Below are positions 43,906 through 55,202 of a stretch of 64,000 bases of DNA, piece after piece. Position 1 is the first letter of the stretch. Every line of letters begins with the position of its first letter. A program made the position numbers and the translations under genes. This DNA comes from Isoetes taiwanensis. Taxonomy: Eukaryota > Streptophyta > Lycopodiopsida > Isoetales > Isoetaceae. Location: NCBI GenBank assembly GCA_021234155.1, contig JAJEKV010000056.1, positions 5,766,932 through 5,830,931 of the forward strand, read 5' to 3'. The notes under the pieces were generated by a model that was not told the origin of the DNA, ran no database searches, and saw only the letters and a list, made by a program, of their open reading frames with translations.

Positions 43906-44440
43906 TATAATTCACTCGCAAGGAAAAAAACAGCATGTGTAAGTAAAACATAAATTAAAACTACTTACGAATTCAAAGATGTTGCAGACATTGCATTAGT
44001 TCTATGATAGTCAGGCCATGATTTGATATACATCCAACTACTATAACACAACATTGTACATATTATGTACATGAAATGTATAAATATGTAGAAAATGTAC
44101 TCAAATAAATTCCAGATGTACATACAAAAGTCTATATGTAACTAGGTCACACACATTGTTACTGTGTTTCAGATGTATGTATTCAATACTTTTCTTATGG
44201 AGGGAAGTACATTTAAATACTTTTATGTATTACCCTATGTTTCAAAAGTATCTTGAGTTCAAGAAAGCTTAGAATGTACTAGAATGTACTTGGGAACTAC
44301 AGAAACCGAGACTATAAAAACATAGTCTGTCTTTCAACACATTTTCTGCTTTCTGCCACATTGGATGTAATTGAAGTGTATCCAAATACTTTTCCTGTTA
44401 AACATAACTCAATCAGTGCCTCTAAGTGTAAAAATACGAT
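43906..44440. other. Spacer or intron part of the DDE-like gene
   Basis: AT-rich sequence with many TGTA/TACA words and no coding frame. It would be intronic if the 46.5-47.2 kb and 42.3-43.9 kb parts belong together. Confidence 0.35.
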
Positions 44441-46428
44441 TCTAGCGCCTAGTTGCACTCAACCAACACAATGAAACAACATGCTGTTGAGCCATGTGGC
44501 CCTCCCCTTTATTTTCAAAATAGCATTACAATCTTTTTTCACTTCTAATAATCCCTCATGCACACTGGCCTTTTTGGGCATACAAAAGGCATCAAAGTGC
44601 CACAAAGGATTCAAAACTCAAAATAAGTTCATAAAGATTTATAGGCCTCTGTTGCTAATGTCCAACACGACCTCCACATATCAAGATTCTCGCAAAACTC
44701 GCAAAGGACGTTTCCACATCCATCTTTGAGCAAATCTGCACAAAGAACAAAGAATTACAAGGACCCCAATCTTGGCACAAAGGCAGCCACATCTTTGGCA
44801 CACGAGGGCCCACTACCATGACCCAAGGGCCTTCAACATCGTCGCCCACTTAAATCCCAACATTCAAGACATAAGAGTTGCCCCAACAACAATGCTTGGC
44901 ATGAGAGCCCCCAGCTCATCGTATAAGATACTTATTGCAAGAACAAGAAATCAAACAATGAGCCAATGAACATGAAAAACTAAGACATTGACTACAAGAA
45001 AACTTCAATAACACAGGGTTACAACGCAGAGCTAAAACTTAAAAGGGCCTGGGGAGGTGGGGCATCACGACCACAAAGGGGGAGGCTCAAAGATGGCTGA
45101 TGAAAATGAGAGGAATGCAACAAGGCTATAATACTCTAAGAGGGACTCTCAACTAGCCTCAAGAAGCGGATTTATCTGCTAATCTCAAAACGCAGATAAA
45201 TCGCACTTCTAGAGCCTAGTTGCACTCAACCAACACAACGAAACAACATGCTGAAAACAGAGGCAGAAAAACAGGAAACTAAAAGTCTAGGAGAATTAAG
45301 GGTACAGCAAAGAAAATGAGCAGGCGATGAGAAGCAAGAGACCAGGGCACATCCAAACAACCAGGAATACTAAAAAGAATACTACAACATCCTGCTAAGC
45401 TATTAACATGAACTATCCTAAGCTTAAACAACTCAAAACATTGCCAAAAAAAGAAATAATCCTAGAGCATTTAAAAAAAATGAAATAAAAGTGCAAGGAA
45501 AGGAATATCAAACTAGAAAAGATCATGACGCAGGGGCTTGACTCACTAAAAAGAACATCAACGGACGTCGAAAACTCAAACTACAGCTCCATCAACAAGG
45601 GGTAGGGACTACACGTCTCCAAACCACCAAACCTCCATCGCAATTATGAAGGCTCAAGCACAACATATTCACTCACTAAGAAAAAATAGTACAACATATT
45701 CACTCACTAAGAAAAATAGTGGACCTACGCAAAAGGCTCCATCAGACCAAAACATACAGAACAAACAAGTGTCCAAAACCACAAAACCTCACAATGCAAA
45801 GAATGGAAACACGAAGAAAAGAATGGAAACTTAGATATATACCAAGACTAACAAAAAAAAGAGGCACGAAACAAGAATTACACTTGTACGAGAACTCCAG
45901 GCGCATGAAAGAAGAACACAAAGAGGAAGTAAAACCTCAAAACAAAATTCCACCTGCACTCTATAGAAAGAAAACAAACAACCTACAAGAATGCACTCTA
46001 TAGAAAGAAACCAAACAACCTACAAGAATGAAATCTAAGTAGGCCAACCACGGCCTCAAAAGTAGACCAAGAACTGAACATAGAAAGGAAACCTCGTAAA
46101 GGCCATGCCATAGAGTACCCCAATAGAGATGAACTGCAAGCAAAAGTTACTGTCCAAGGGAAATGCAAGGTTGTGCATAGATAATATCTCACGGGCTATG
46201 ATCATAATGGTGGTGCCAGTACAAGCAATACTATAACTAGCATACGTGAACATATAGGCTCAAAAACACACCGAATGCAAACAATAGCGATAAACCATAG
46301 GCTCGATAAAACAACTTGACATTAAGAAAACATGCACCAACTTACATAAGCATCCTTAAGAGGGACTCTCAACTAGCCTCAAGAAGCCGATTTATCTGTT
46401 AATCTCAAAACGCAGATAAATCGCACTT
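44441..46428. mobile_element. Tandem pair of Helitron-like non-autonomous elements
   Basis: Copy 1 is 44441-45208 and copy 2 is 45208-46428. They share a 46-bp head starting TCTAG (44441-44486 and 45208-45253, two mismatches) and a 71-bp tail (45138-45208 and 46358-46428, two mismatches). Their interiors differ. The tail holds a perfect 11-bp stem GATTTATCTGC/GCAGATAAATC a few bases before CTAG in copy 1. A 5' TC, a 3' hairpin and a CTRR end are Helitron signatures, but no Rep/helicase is present and the second 3' end reads ATTG. The pair lies between the two parts of the DDE-like gene. Confidence 0.5.
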
Positions 46429-46520
46429 ATTGTAGTTGGATGTAGTTCAATGTATATTAGATACATCCCTTGCATGGAATGCAAATAGGATTACTAAACT
46501 TATCCAGGGTACAACAGAAG

Positions 46521-47221
46521 CTAGCTTCTATCGAGCTTGCAACAAAGAGAATTGAAAGGCTTAAAACTGACTTGGGACATGTCCAGAAACTGGATTGGAA
46601 CTGTCCTTTTCTTCCTGACATCCCTGTACTTTGGAGAAGTTTTAGTGTGGGTTAACCAAAAATCATTTACCAAGTGTTTGGTTGATTCCGGAAGCATGTC
46701 TGACCTGGGTTGCCTTCTTGCCAGTGCCCACATATTAGCACCTGATAATGACATGCGCTTTCTTCTTATTGCAGCTTTTGTAAGGTTTCTTGCTTGCACT
46801 GAAGAATTCTGGAGGCTACTCCTTTTTGCTTGAGTTTTCCATTCTCACCAACATTCATTGATAACAGGGAATGCTAAGCTGCTAATTTATCATTGCTATT
46901 TGCTTGTTTCACTTCCTGCAGACCTTCCCGAATATTTTGTAGCATGGTATCCTTCACAATGGCTTGCGCTGGATTTCCAATGGCAGGTTTAAAAAAGAAG
47001 TGCAGCCTTTCATCTCGAACAGTTTTAACTGCTAAAGCCCTCCTTTGCACAGGACATAAATCTTGAACCTGATCATATATAAATCTAACGATTTCATCAA
47101 TCTTATGCTTCATTTTCTTTGTCACATTCCCGATATTGCAATCTTCTTGCGCCATTTCCGTTCCTTCGTTGTTTATCATAGTTCTTGCGTGGTCTAAGGT
47201 TAGCTGGGGAGATTCTGGCAA
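46521..47221 (-). pseudogene. N-terminal part of the DDE-like gene
   Basis: Two minus-strand frames, 47221-46874 (MPESPQLTLDHARTMINNE, RFIYDQVQDLCP) and 46799-46521, are joined by one frameshift near 46830. The second reads RRKRMSLSGANMWALARRQP, then LVNDFWLTHTKTSPKYRDVR and FLDMSQ. A GT directly after the codon for SQ (about 46566) is a possible splice donor leading to the part at 43905. The ...V..FW..HT..SP..RDV.(R/K)(K/R)R pattern is one I associate with the same uncharacterised family as the 42.3-43.9 kb part. The linkage is inferred from order, strand and motif logic. Confidence 0.45.
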
Positions 47222-48874
47222 GAAGGAGGGAAATCCTGGAGCTGGGCGAAGTTTTAGCTAGAAAGTGGGAAATTTTCCTAACATACACGCGTTTCTTAGA
47301 GTGGTTAGAGTGGTGGGAATGAAATATGGTTCATAATTGCGTTTTAGTTGACGTGGCAAGTAGTTCCAAAAAAAGGATTTCTTAATATAGCTATTATTTA
47401 CGTACTGAAATAAACGGTTATGTATTTGAAAAGTTATACATCTCTTACTCTACATTTGGCCAAATGTAGGACATCCTAGCATTCTTTTACCCAAAAAGTA
47501 CTCTCTATTGGAAATTTGCCACAATGGATTGGGAAACAATCAAAGCCTATGCTCTGAATAAGACTATGTATGAGGCAAAACCATCAAGAGTAAGTTAGAA
47601 ATGGTCTTAATGTCTAATAAAATACTAAAGCCAACTATTTCCTTGAATCATCTGTACCATGAAGCTTTGGACAAGACGAATACCAACTAATTCCTTGAAT
47701 AGTTTGTGGAATGAAGTGTGAGGGAGACTAACTCTAGCTATTCCCCCCAATTGTATGGATAATGAAGCAATGAATCTTTTCTCTCTCCTCTCTTTATCTC
47801 TCATAAAAAGCCACGAATAAGACTTTATACATGCTAAGTTGTTTATAATTTTCGCAATCTTTTCTACTCAAAAACCCTTCGAGGAGTGTGTATCCATTTG
47901 GCCCAATGGACTTTTTGGTCCCCCCATGGATAATAATGGACCTCTTTTTCAAACCAAGTGGAATACTAACTTCATAGAGTGAGAAATAGACCCTCTAAAC
48001 TTGGGTAAAAAGAATTGTGCTTTAATAACAAGGTAGGTATCAAGAAGTTGTTGCAAGAACTACTTTTATATGCTTTCCAAAATTGCCTAATGACGGTCAC
48101 AATCAAGGCTTATATGAAGAAAGAAAGAACATAAATGGAGTACCAAGTCTATCACTATACAAAGTATTAGTTTTATTTTGTAACTAGAATTATACCCCAT
48201 GTGTAATGTAAGCAACCATTTGTTCCTATGCTCTTGAGTGCAAACATGGCGTAGATGTGCAGTGGGAGGAGTAAGTTTTGGATGGTCATATATATGTAGG
48301 ATCAAAGACACTCGGTACCAACAATGGGAGGAGTAAGTTTTGGATGATCATAGAGTGCCAACAATTGGAGCTTCAACCAAGTGTTTGGTTATACGACATC
48401 CAATATGTGAATTGCTTTAGGGATTTCACCTACCATGCCTCATAATATAGTGAATTTATTTAAGAATTCAACTACCAGATGGGGCTTCAACCGGGGGTTT
48501 GGTTAGAGGACATCCAATGCATGTCGCGAATAGGTGAATGGATTTAAGACTTCAACTATCAAATAAAATCAACGCCCAGCATTGCATGCCTTTAAATAAG
48601 GACAGAAACTCAAAACCTTCTAAAACAGGACAGAAACTCAAAACCTAAAACTTAGAAGCAACCCTATAAAATTTGAAAATTTGTGATCATAGATCAATTT
48701 GAATCTCTCATCCATGTTGCGCGTACATGTGACCTATGCCTCCCACGTAAAGCCTTAGGGGCAAAGGTTTAAAATTTCAAGACAGATTTGCTCCTCGAAA
48801 GTGACATGTTAGTAAAGAGAATTACAATAACACATCATTTTAGTCACAATAGGTAGATTTCTTTAACAAATATA
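47222..48874. other. Spacer with diverged short repeats
   Basis: No gene. A 30-bp phrase 'gggaggagtaagttttggat' recurs near 48265 and 48325. A longer phrase with 'cttcaacc...tttggtta' and 'gacatccaat' recurs near 48371 and 48484. These are decayed direct repeats of about 60 and 113 bp spacing. Confidence 0.4.
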
Positions 48875-49492
48875 AGAATATACAGCCATAGTGCTTTCCT
48901 TGATGCTCTATATAAGACGAAAAGGAATCATAAGAGGGCTTCCTAGAAGATAAGAAAAGACGTCCTTTTCTCTAATAAAAAACAACAGCAAAGAATGTAG
49001 TTATGATGCTTCTATATTTTAATCCAAAACTAACTTTGAGCAGGGCAGTTGCAATGCAACTAAACAGCACCAAAAAGTAATCCCATCTTCCACAAAATCT
49101 AATCAGGATCAAACAGATAATCCAAAACCAGTTCCAAAAACAGCAGTATGATTATCATAGTCTTTTATAACAATTTCCACAGCTTTAAGAGAATTTTTCT
49201 TCCCTGCCTTTGTCCTTGGTAACCTAACAGACCTGGTCCTTTTTATGTATAGTAAAACTTGATCAAGTTCTTGAGCCAAGAAAAAAACACATATGTAAAG
49301 TAACTGTAACTTGATTGATTTCATTTCAGACCAGAGAGTCTGCTTGCAATTTGGCCTGCAGAAATTGTAAAAAACTCTGTCCTTTAGGCTCTTGTGCTTA
49401 GATTGCAAATCAATCTATATACAATAAGCACATGGCCTCAAGAAATTTCAATCGTGTCTGGAAACAAAAAAGATTGCAGAATTTCCTGCTAG
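48875..49492 (-). other. 3' flank of the calmodulin-like gene (duplicated at 30340)
   Basis: This sequence immediately 3' of the calmodulin-like gene is also present at 30340-30910 with about 15% difference and small indels. It probably contains the 3' UTR. No other coding content was seen. Confidence 0.6.
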
Positions 49493-50269
49493 CTAGAAGC
49501 AAGTGCTTGTCATCATCTTCTTAAACTCTTCAAAGTCTACAAATCCATCTCCATTTCTGTCTACCCCTTGAATCATATTTCCACACTGCTCTACCGTAAG
49601 CTTTTCCCCCAAACCAAGCATCACTTTGTGAAGCTCTTCAGGAGTTATGTATCCATTCCTGTCTATGTCAAAAATACAAAACGCTTGTCTTAATTCATCA
49701 GTTATTCCTTTTTCTGTCAAACCTGTCTCTACATTATTAATATCTATAAACTCCTTCAGATCAATAACGCCATCTCCATTCTTGTCCACTTCTTTCACCA
49801 TTAATTGGAGCTCTTCTTCCGTAATATTGTCTCCCAAAGATCTTAAAACAGTACCCAATTCGGTAACTGAAATCTTGCCATCACCATCAGCATCAAAATA
49901 ACGAAAAACTTCTTCAAGCTCCTTAATCTGTTTCGTTCTGAGACCCGATTTTCTAGAAGAAGATGCCATAGATGGAGAATATCTGCCATGCGCTGAACCG
50001 CTGGGACTGGCAGGAGTAGAATGACTCCTTCTTGGGGAAAGCACAGATCTCAAACTGGACGAAGCCCCTTTTGGCGAGTTTCCGCTCACAACGATTTTGC
50101 CAGAAGAATTTGGAGTTGATAATTCCATTGCGGAAGAACTAGAATCGGAGTTACTTTTTCTCAAAAACCTAAGCAGTTTCATCTTATCCAACAGGAAAAG
50201 AAAACCCACAAAAAGCTGCAACAAGATGCGGGCAAATCGAAATCCGGCGATCAAGTTTTGGGGTGCCAA
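49493..50269 (-). CDS. Calmodulin-like protein, four EF-hands
   Basis: This is an intact 258-residue frame with no intron. A serine-rich, basic N-terminal region (about residues 40-110) precedes four EF-hand loops: DADGDGKISVTE (126-137), DKNGDGVIDLKE (162-173), DIDRNGYITPEE (201-212) and DRNGDGFVDFEE (237-248). All have acidic residues at positions 1 and 12, so all four should bind calcium. It belongs to the plant CML sensors that relay calcium signals to target proteins. The long frame starts with a hydrophobic stretch (ILLQLFVGFLFLL, 16-27) that could be a signal anchor. Met30 (codon at 50182) begins MKLLRFLRKSN and is an equally good start, giving 229 residues and a soluble protein. A decayed 3' copy lies at 30.3-31.1 kb. 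Confidence 0.9.
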   Translation of the reverse strand: MAPQNLIAGFRFARILLQLFVGFLFLLDKMKLLRFLRKSNSDSSSSAMELSTPNSSGKIVVSGNSPKGASSSLRSVLSPRRSHSTPASPSGSAHGRYSPSMASSSRKSGLRTKQIKELEEVFRYFDADGDGKISVTELGTVLRSLGDNITEEELQLMVKEVDKNGDGVIDLKEFIDINNVETGLTEKGITDELRQAFCIFDIDRNGYITPEELHKVMLGLGEKLTVEQCGNMIQGVDRNGDGFVDFEEFKKMMTSTCF

Positions 50270-50395
50270 GGGCGAAGAAAAAATTGCTAAAAAGGACCCA
50301 AAAGGCCAAGAGGCTAAATCTGGTGCAAGAAAAGGGGGAGGCTACAGGAATAGATGAAACGAGAAGCAATGGCGATGTACTGGGGCGCCGGAGTA

Positions 50396-50409
50396 GAGCT
50401 TTTTATAAG
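50396..50409 (-). promoter_or_regulatory. Candidate TATA box of the calmodulin-like gene
   Basis: On the minus strand CTTATAAAAAGCTC lies about 130 bp upstream of the first ATG and 215 bp upstream of Met30. It would place transcription start near 50370. Another TATA-like motif (TATAAATA, near 50524) reads on the plus strand. Confidence 0.4.
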
Positions 50410-52049
50410 GCAGATAAGAACCGACACAGAAAGAGCGCAGCAAAAGGCCAAAATAAGGGAGGTGCTCCGACGTGCCGACCTCTCGTTTCCTTTTGTAACG
50501 ATCGCCCTTGTGCCCTATACGCGTATAAATACCCCCATACGCGCCCAAATACTCGGCCCCACCGTATCTCTCTCCCCCGTCCGATCGCATCCTACGGCCC
50601 ACATATAGGGGCCGTTGGGTTTCAGATCAACGGCTGCGATTCTTTATCCCTTTGGAAATTTCCTCGTTGCTGCTTTTGATCGTTATCAATATTTTGGTTT
50701 CGTTTCCTTGTTATTTCTTAAAAATTAAGTGGCTCGTTATTTTCTGGGTAAAGGTTAAAGATTTTGTTCATTATCGATATTTTTGTTTCCTTTCCTTGTT
50801 ATTTCCTAAAGATTAAGTGGCTAGGTTATTTCTTGGGTAAATTCCTTTCGTAACGATTAAGTGGCTGGTTACTTCTGGGTAAATTTCTTTTGTATTTGTT
50901 GCATCTGTGCAGTGGGAGTATGACATTGTATTTGTTGCATTTGGTAGTGGGAGTTTTGTCATATATTCTAGTTCTAGCTTGTCATACATTCCATGACCTT
51001 GCTCCTTTGGCCCCATATCCTCTCGATCTATGATCTATGTGAGTGCTGCCTCCCTGTCCTTGATTCTGCTTCGATAACTCCATTCATACCTTGCGACAAT
51101 CATCCTCTCTCTAAGCCTGCCCATCATTGTACTATGACCTGGCTTGATGCCATGTTAGTTGTCCAGAGTTCATGTTGTTGTAGGGCATGCCTTCTAACAA
51201 CCTAATATGGTGTGTAAGTGGAGGGAACTATTACTATTGAGCATTAAGATTCCTACGTTATTTCTCTCTCATGCTTTCCAAGCAAGGCTCCTATGTCGTG
51301 ATCACCCATGCAGGTGGTGGGGTGCCGTCATCATGCATCAATTGCTGTTATTATCCTATCTCGTTGCATTTCCTTGCTCCTCCCTCTTGGGCCTACAACC
51401 CTCTCAAGTGGAGTGAAAGTGCACCCATTTGTGTCCCTCCCATCAATTTATATGTCTATTGTTGTATGCTTCATATTAAAAGATGGACCCATGCATTTAG
51501 ATGTATAGGCCTCTGCATGTATAGAGGAAATGACATATTGTAGGGGAAAAGAAGTAGGGATTCCCTTTCTGCAACAGCGGCAAGGGCCCCACGACAGAAG
51601 CGGCTCCTTTTCCACAACAACAGCAAGGGATCCGCGATCGGCGGCAGCCGGGAGTGGGTCTATTGCTGTTGCGAAAAGTGAGCCCCTACTTTCCTTCCCC
51701 TACAAAATGGGAAGTATGGAGCCAAAGAAATTGAAGTAATCTACTCGTTCCATTGTGTCCATCTGTTCAATATGTTTCTGTCCACCTATTCCTTCACTTC
51801 TGTCACCAAATGGGCAGAATCATTCTCCCAACTTCTAATCCAGAGTATTGGCAATTGCCATATGGCGTCACCAAAACTATCTTCCGCCCAACTTCTATTT
51901 TGGGATATTGGCACCTTCTATTATGGGGTATTGGCAACTGCCACATGGCATCGCCAAAACTATCTTCCGGAACAATGGTGGCCCACTTTAAATTGTATGT
52001 TAAATCGATTATGACTTATGTCAAGTGGGGACACTTTTTTCAATGACAC
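50410..52049. other. Spacer with short tandem repeats
   Basis: There are no genes. Around 50685-50880 a unit with 'ccttgttattt..taaa.attaagtggct' recurs three times with decay. Around 51835-51970 'attggcaa.tgcca.atggc' and 'ccaaaactatcttcc' recur twice. 51540-51690 is GC-rich with repeated 'caacagc.gcaagg' words. None matches a known element. Confidence 0.5.
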
Positions 52050-52830
52050 TGTTAGAAGTGCTAAATAAATAGAATGATGAGCAGCTGGTTCATATCATAA
52101 TCTTGGAGCATAGGTGACATTCATAAGTTGAGAATCCAGGTATAGAAAAGAACAAAATGGTGAAGATTTGCCTAGACAGTATTTGTGAAATCGTGACAAG
52201 TGAAATTACAGTGAAAGTTGTTGAAGCAGACTGCAAAAATCATCTTAATGGTTGTGAGCAAGTAGTCATTGTGCTGTGTCTATATGGTTGCATAACCAAA
52301 TGAGATATGAACGTATATTTGGAAATATGAAATTGCATAAGTGATTTCATTATTGCATAAGTGGTTTCATTATTATGAAACCATTGAAACATTATATTTA
52401 GAAACCGTGTAAATATATACAGGTCGGCCAGATATATTGGAGCCATTTTCGATTTGAAAAGGTCGGTCTTATCAGGCCTTGACAAGCTTGGAAAGCAACG
52501 AGATCAGTTCGGCTAAAGGGCCGGAATTGATCTTATAAGAAAACCTAAGATGTATAGATACGGCACTGGCTTTGGATTCAGGAACATTGATCGGGTTTTG
52601 AATAAAGGTTTGCACCTAGGTTCATTTGGTAATCTTCTGAATATTGCTTTGGCAAATTGAACATTGCTTTGCTATTATATTCACAAGGCTCATTTTGCAC
52701 TATGATACTATATGCATTGATATTGTTAAGACCAATTTGCTAAGTTGCATTGTATTGTAATTTTGATATTGTGGTTGATTTGATCAAGGTTTTTGTTCTG
52801 GTGACATTATAACTAAATTGATATCTAACA
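52050..52830 (+). repeat. Copia 5' LTR (781 bp)
   Basis: It begins TGTTAGAAGTGC and ends GATATCTAACA, giving 5-bp inverted ends TGTTA/TAACA. AATAAA at 52601-52606 is a likely polyadenylation signal, and GTAAATATATACAGG near 52408 may be the TATA region. It is matched by 57113-57766. Confidence 0.95.
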
Positions 52831-52845
52831 TTGGTATCAGAGCCA
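52831..52845 (+). promoter_or_regulatory. Copia primer-binding site (initiator tRNA-Met type)
   Basis: TTGGTATCAGAGCC follows the LTR directly. TGGTATCAGAGC is the standard plant Copia PBS, complementary to the 3' end of initiator tRNA-Met. Confidence 0.9.
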
Positions 52846-52859
52846 GCTTGCAGACAAGA

Positions 52860-53699
52860 TGTCTAGCAGATTTGGAGCAGGATTATTGAATGCTATAGAT
52901 GTATTCAAGGGGGATTCTGGCTTCCAAGTGTAGAAGGAGAAAGTGAAGCATGTGCTTCAAGTGGAAGATCCAGGGGATCTTATTGAACCTCCAGAAGGAG
53001 AAACCAGCATGACAACCTCTAGAAGGAGATTGGTGGCTGGAGTGAATGAAGAAAGTTCTTCTTCACATGAAGAGCAAGTTGTAGCAGGAGAAGTTAGTGC
53101 AACTTCTGGAGCAGTTCTGGTGGCTGACCATGCAAAATTTCGTGAGGCTCAAGGTATTATAATGAGCAAAGTAAGTGCTGGAATTGTTTTAAAATTGAGA
53201 GGGATGACTCCAAGACAAATGTGGAACTATATCTTGACAACATATGAAGCTAAAACGTCTTCTCAGATTGATTTATTGGAAAATGAGTTGAGGAGACTAA
53301 AGTTTCATGACAGGGATAATGTAAATGACTTTTTTCAAAATTTTGACAATATAATAGCAGACTTGGCGGGAGCTGGAGTAGTTTATTCTCAGCAACAGCA
53401 GGTGCTGGCTATTTCAAGGGCAGTCACAAATCTGGAAAATATAGCAATGTTTATTAGGACCATTGCAACAACAAGACTTGAAGCTGAAAGAATGCTCAAA
53501 ACTGAGCTTGAGCAGAACAGGGTATTGGAGGAGGAAGATACAACTCAAATTCTAATGGCAAAGGGAAAGGGAAAGTCTGAAATTCGCCAAGGAGGTAAGG
53601 TTGGCCCATGTTTCAATTGTAATGAATATGTCCACATTAAAATTAACTGCCCTAAATTATCAAAAGATATAAATTGTTACAATTGTGGGGGGTGAGGTC
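52860..53699 (+). pseudogene. Copia gag
   Basis: It starts MSSRFGAGLLNAIDVFKG at 52860. The tryptophan-type codon at 52931-52933 is now TAG, and the frame continues from the next methionine (52943). The gag-polypeptide-of-Copia (UBN2-like) region includes LRGMTPRQMWNYILTTYEAK and LENELRRLKFHDRDNVNDF. One full zinc knuckle, CFNCNEYVHIKINC, is followed by a second, CYNCGG, which hits TGA at 53695 beside a run of G. The reading then shifts frame for the protease. Confidence 0.85.
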
Positions 53700-54186
53700 A
53701 CTATGCTTCTATTGTTCATCTCCAAAGGACAATATCAGGAACAAAACTAGAGGTGGAAGAGGAAATCAAGGTTTTAGAGGCAGGAGAAGAGGAAGAGGCA
53801 GAAAATCAAATCCAGAAACTCATATAGCAGAAGAAGTACCTTTGGAAGAAGAGACTGGAGATGAAGAAGAAGAGGTAAGCAATTCAATTTTTGCATCATG
53901 TGAAAATAGAGCTAATGGTGATGATCTTCTAATTTTAGATAGTGGAGCTGAGAAAACTTTTGCATGCTCAACAAAAAACTTAAAGGAATGCAAAGGAAAT
54001 AGAGGAGGGCATATCCAAGTGGGGAATGGAAACTTGCAAAGGGTTGAAGATGTAGGAGTGCTGGAATTGTTTGATTTAAGGGGAAAGAAAGTAAATCTGC
54101 AAAATGTACTTTGTGTTCCTAGTCTAGTTAGGAATTTGATCTCCATTGCTCGGCTAGTTGACATGGGGTTCAAAGTTGTCTTTTAA
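53700..54186 (+). pseudogene. Copia aspartic protease region
   Basis: In the frame open from 53674, an arginine/glycine-rich stretch (RGRRRGRGRK) and an acidic stretch precede LLILDSGAEKTFACSTKNL. This is the protease active site with the D-S-G-A triad. It ends with LQNVLCVPSLVRNLISI, the usual Copia motif between protease and integrase, and stops at 54186. Confidence 0.85.
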
Positions 54187-54307
54187 CAAATGCAATGTAA
54201 GGTTTTTGAAGGTAATGAATTGAAATTTTTAGGAAGACGTATTGGAAATCTATTTGGAATCAGTCCAAACTGTTATGGAAGTATAAACTTGACAACAAAT
54301 TCAAACA

Positions 54308-54940
54308 TTTAACTGTGGCATGAGAGACTTGGGCACACAAATGTAAAGAATATAGAAATGATGATTAGACAAGGCTGGCTAAATTCATCAGACAGCAAAA
54401 TAAATGATTTTGTTTGCAAAGGCTGCATGCTGGGCAAACACAGCAGACTACCATTCACAAAAGCAAAGAGGAATACAAAAGAAATTATGGAATTGATACA
54501 TACTGGTATTTGTGGACCTTTAAATGTGACAGGCATATCAGGCAAACGCTATTTCATAACCTTTGTGGATGATTTCAGCAGGAAGACTAGGATCTATTGT
54601 CTCAAAACCAAAGATCTAGCTTTTGAAGACTTTAGAAGATTTGCAGCTGAAGAGGAGTGGTCAACAGGGAGAAAAATCAAATGAGTACGGAATTAAAAGA
54701 TGTAGTTATACACCCCAACAAAATGGAGTGGCATAGAGAATGAACAAAACAATTTTGAATGCCACTAGATCCATGCTCAAGCATGCTGGTCTTCCCAATT
54801 TTCTTTGGGAGGAGGCTATAGAAACAGCTGTAGAAATGTATAATGTGTTGCCTTCAAAAGGCATAGATGGTAAAATATCAGAACAAATATGGTCAGGAAA
54901 GAAACCAAGTTATGAGAAATATAAAGCATATGGATGCTAG
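54308..54940 (+). pseudogene. Copia integrase, catalytic residues lost
   Basis: The zinc finger is present: LWHERLGH with VCKGCMLGK. The core is damaged. The first catalytic aspartate position in LIHTGICGPLN is glycine (codon GGT, 54505-54507). The segment normally holding the second aspartate (the DNGGEF region) is deleted between EEEWSTGRK and SNEYGIKRC. The catalytic glutamate in TPQQNGVA-E-RMN is TAG (54734-54736). FVDDFSRKTRIYCLKTK and AGLPNFLWEEAIETA are otherwise typical. This integrase cannot catalyse strand transfer. Confidence 0.9.
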
Positions 54941-55202
54941 GATATACTCATGTCCCAGAAGAATTAAGGCAGAAATTAGACAACAAGTCAACCATAAGTT
55001 TTCTGGTAGGATATGATGAAAATTCAAAGGGATACAGAATGTATAATCCTGAAAAGAGGAATATCTTAATAAGTAGGGATGTTACATTTGTGGAAAATCA
55101 GTTGTACAAACCCAAGGTGAGTAGTGAGATAAGCAAAGGAAAAGATGAAACTTCATTTGAGGAAGAAAAAGGGGATATTGCAGAAAAGAACAAAGCAGAA
55201 GC
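54934..55202 (+). pseudogene. Copia integrase-RT linker
   Basis: An open frame gives HVPEELRQKLDNKSTISFLV, then GYDENSKGYRMYNPEKRNI and ISRDVTFVENQ. These are the conserved linker motifs of Copia pol. An acidic/lysine-rich stretch follows and is interrupted by the short LINE insertion at 55203. Confidence 0.8.

Noticed and set aside
45138-46428. CRISPR-like array
   Set aside because: Only two copies of each repeat are present at kilobase spacing in plant DNA. The structure fits tandem mobile elements.
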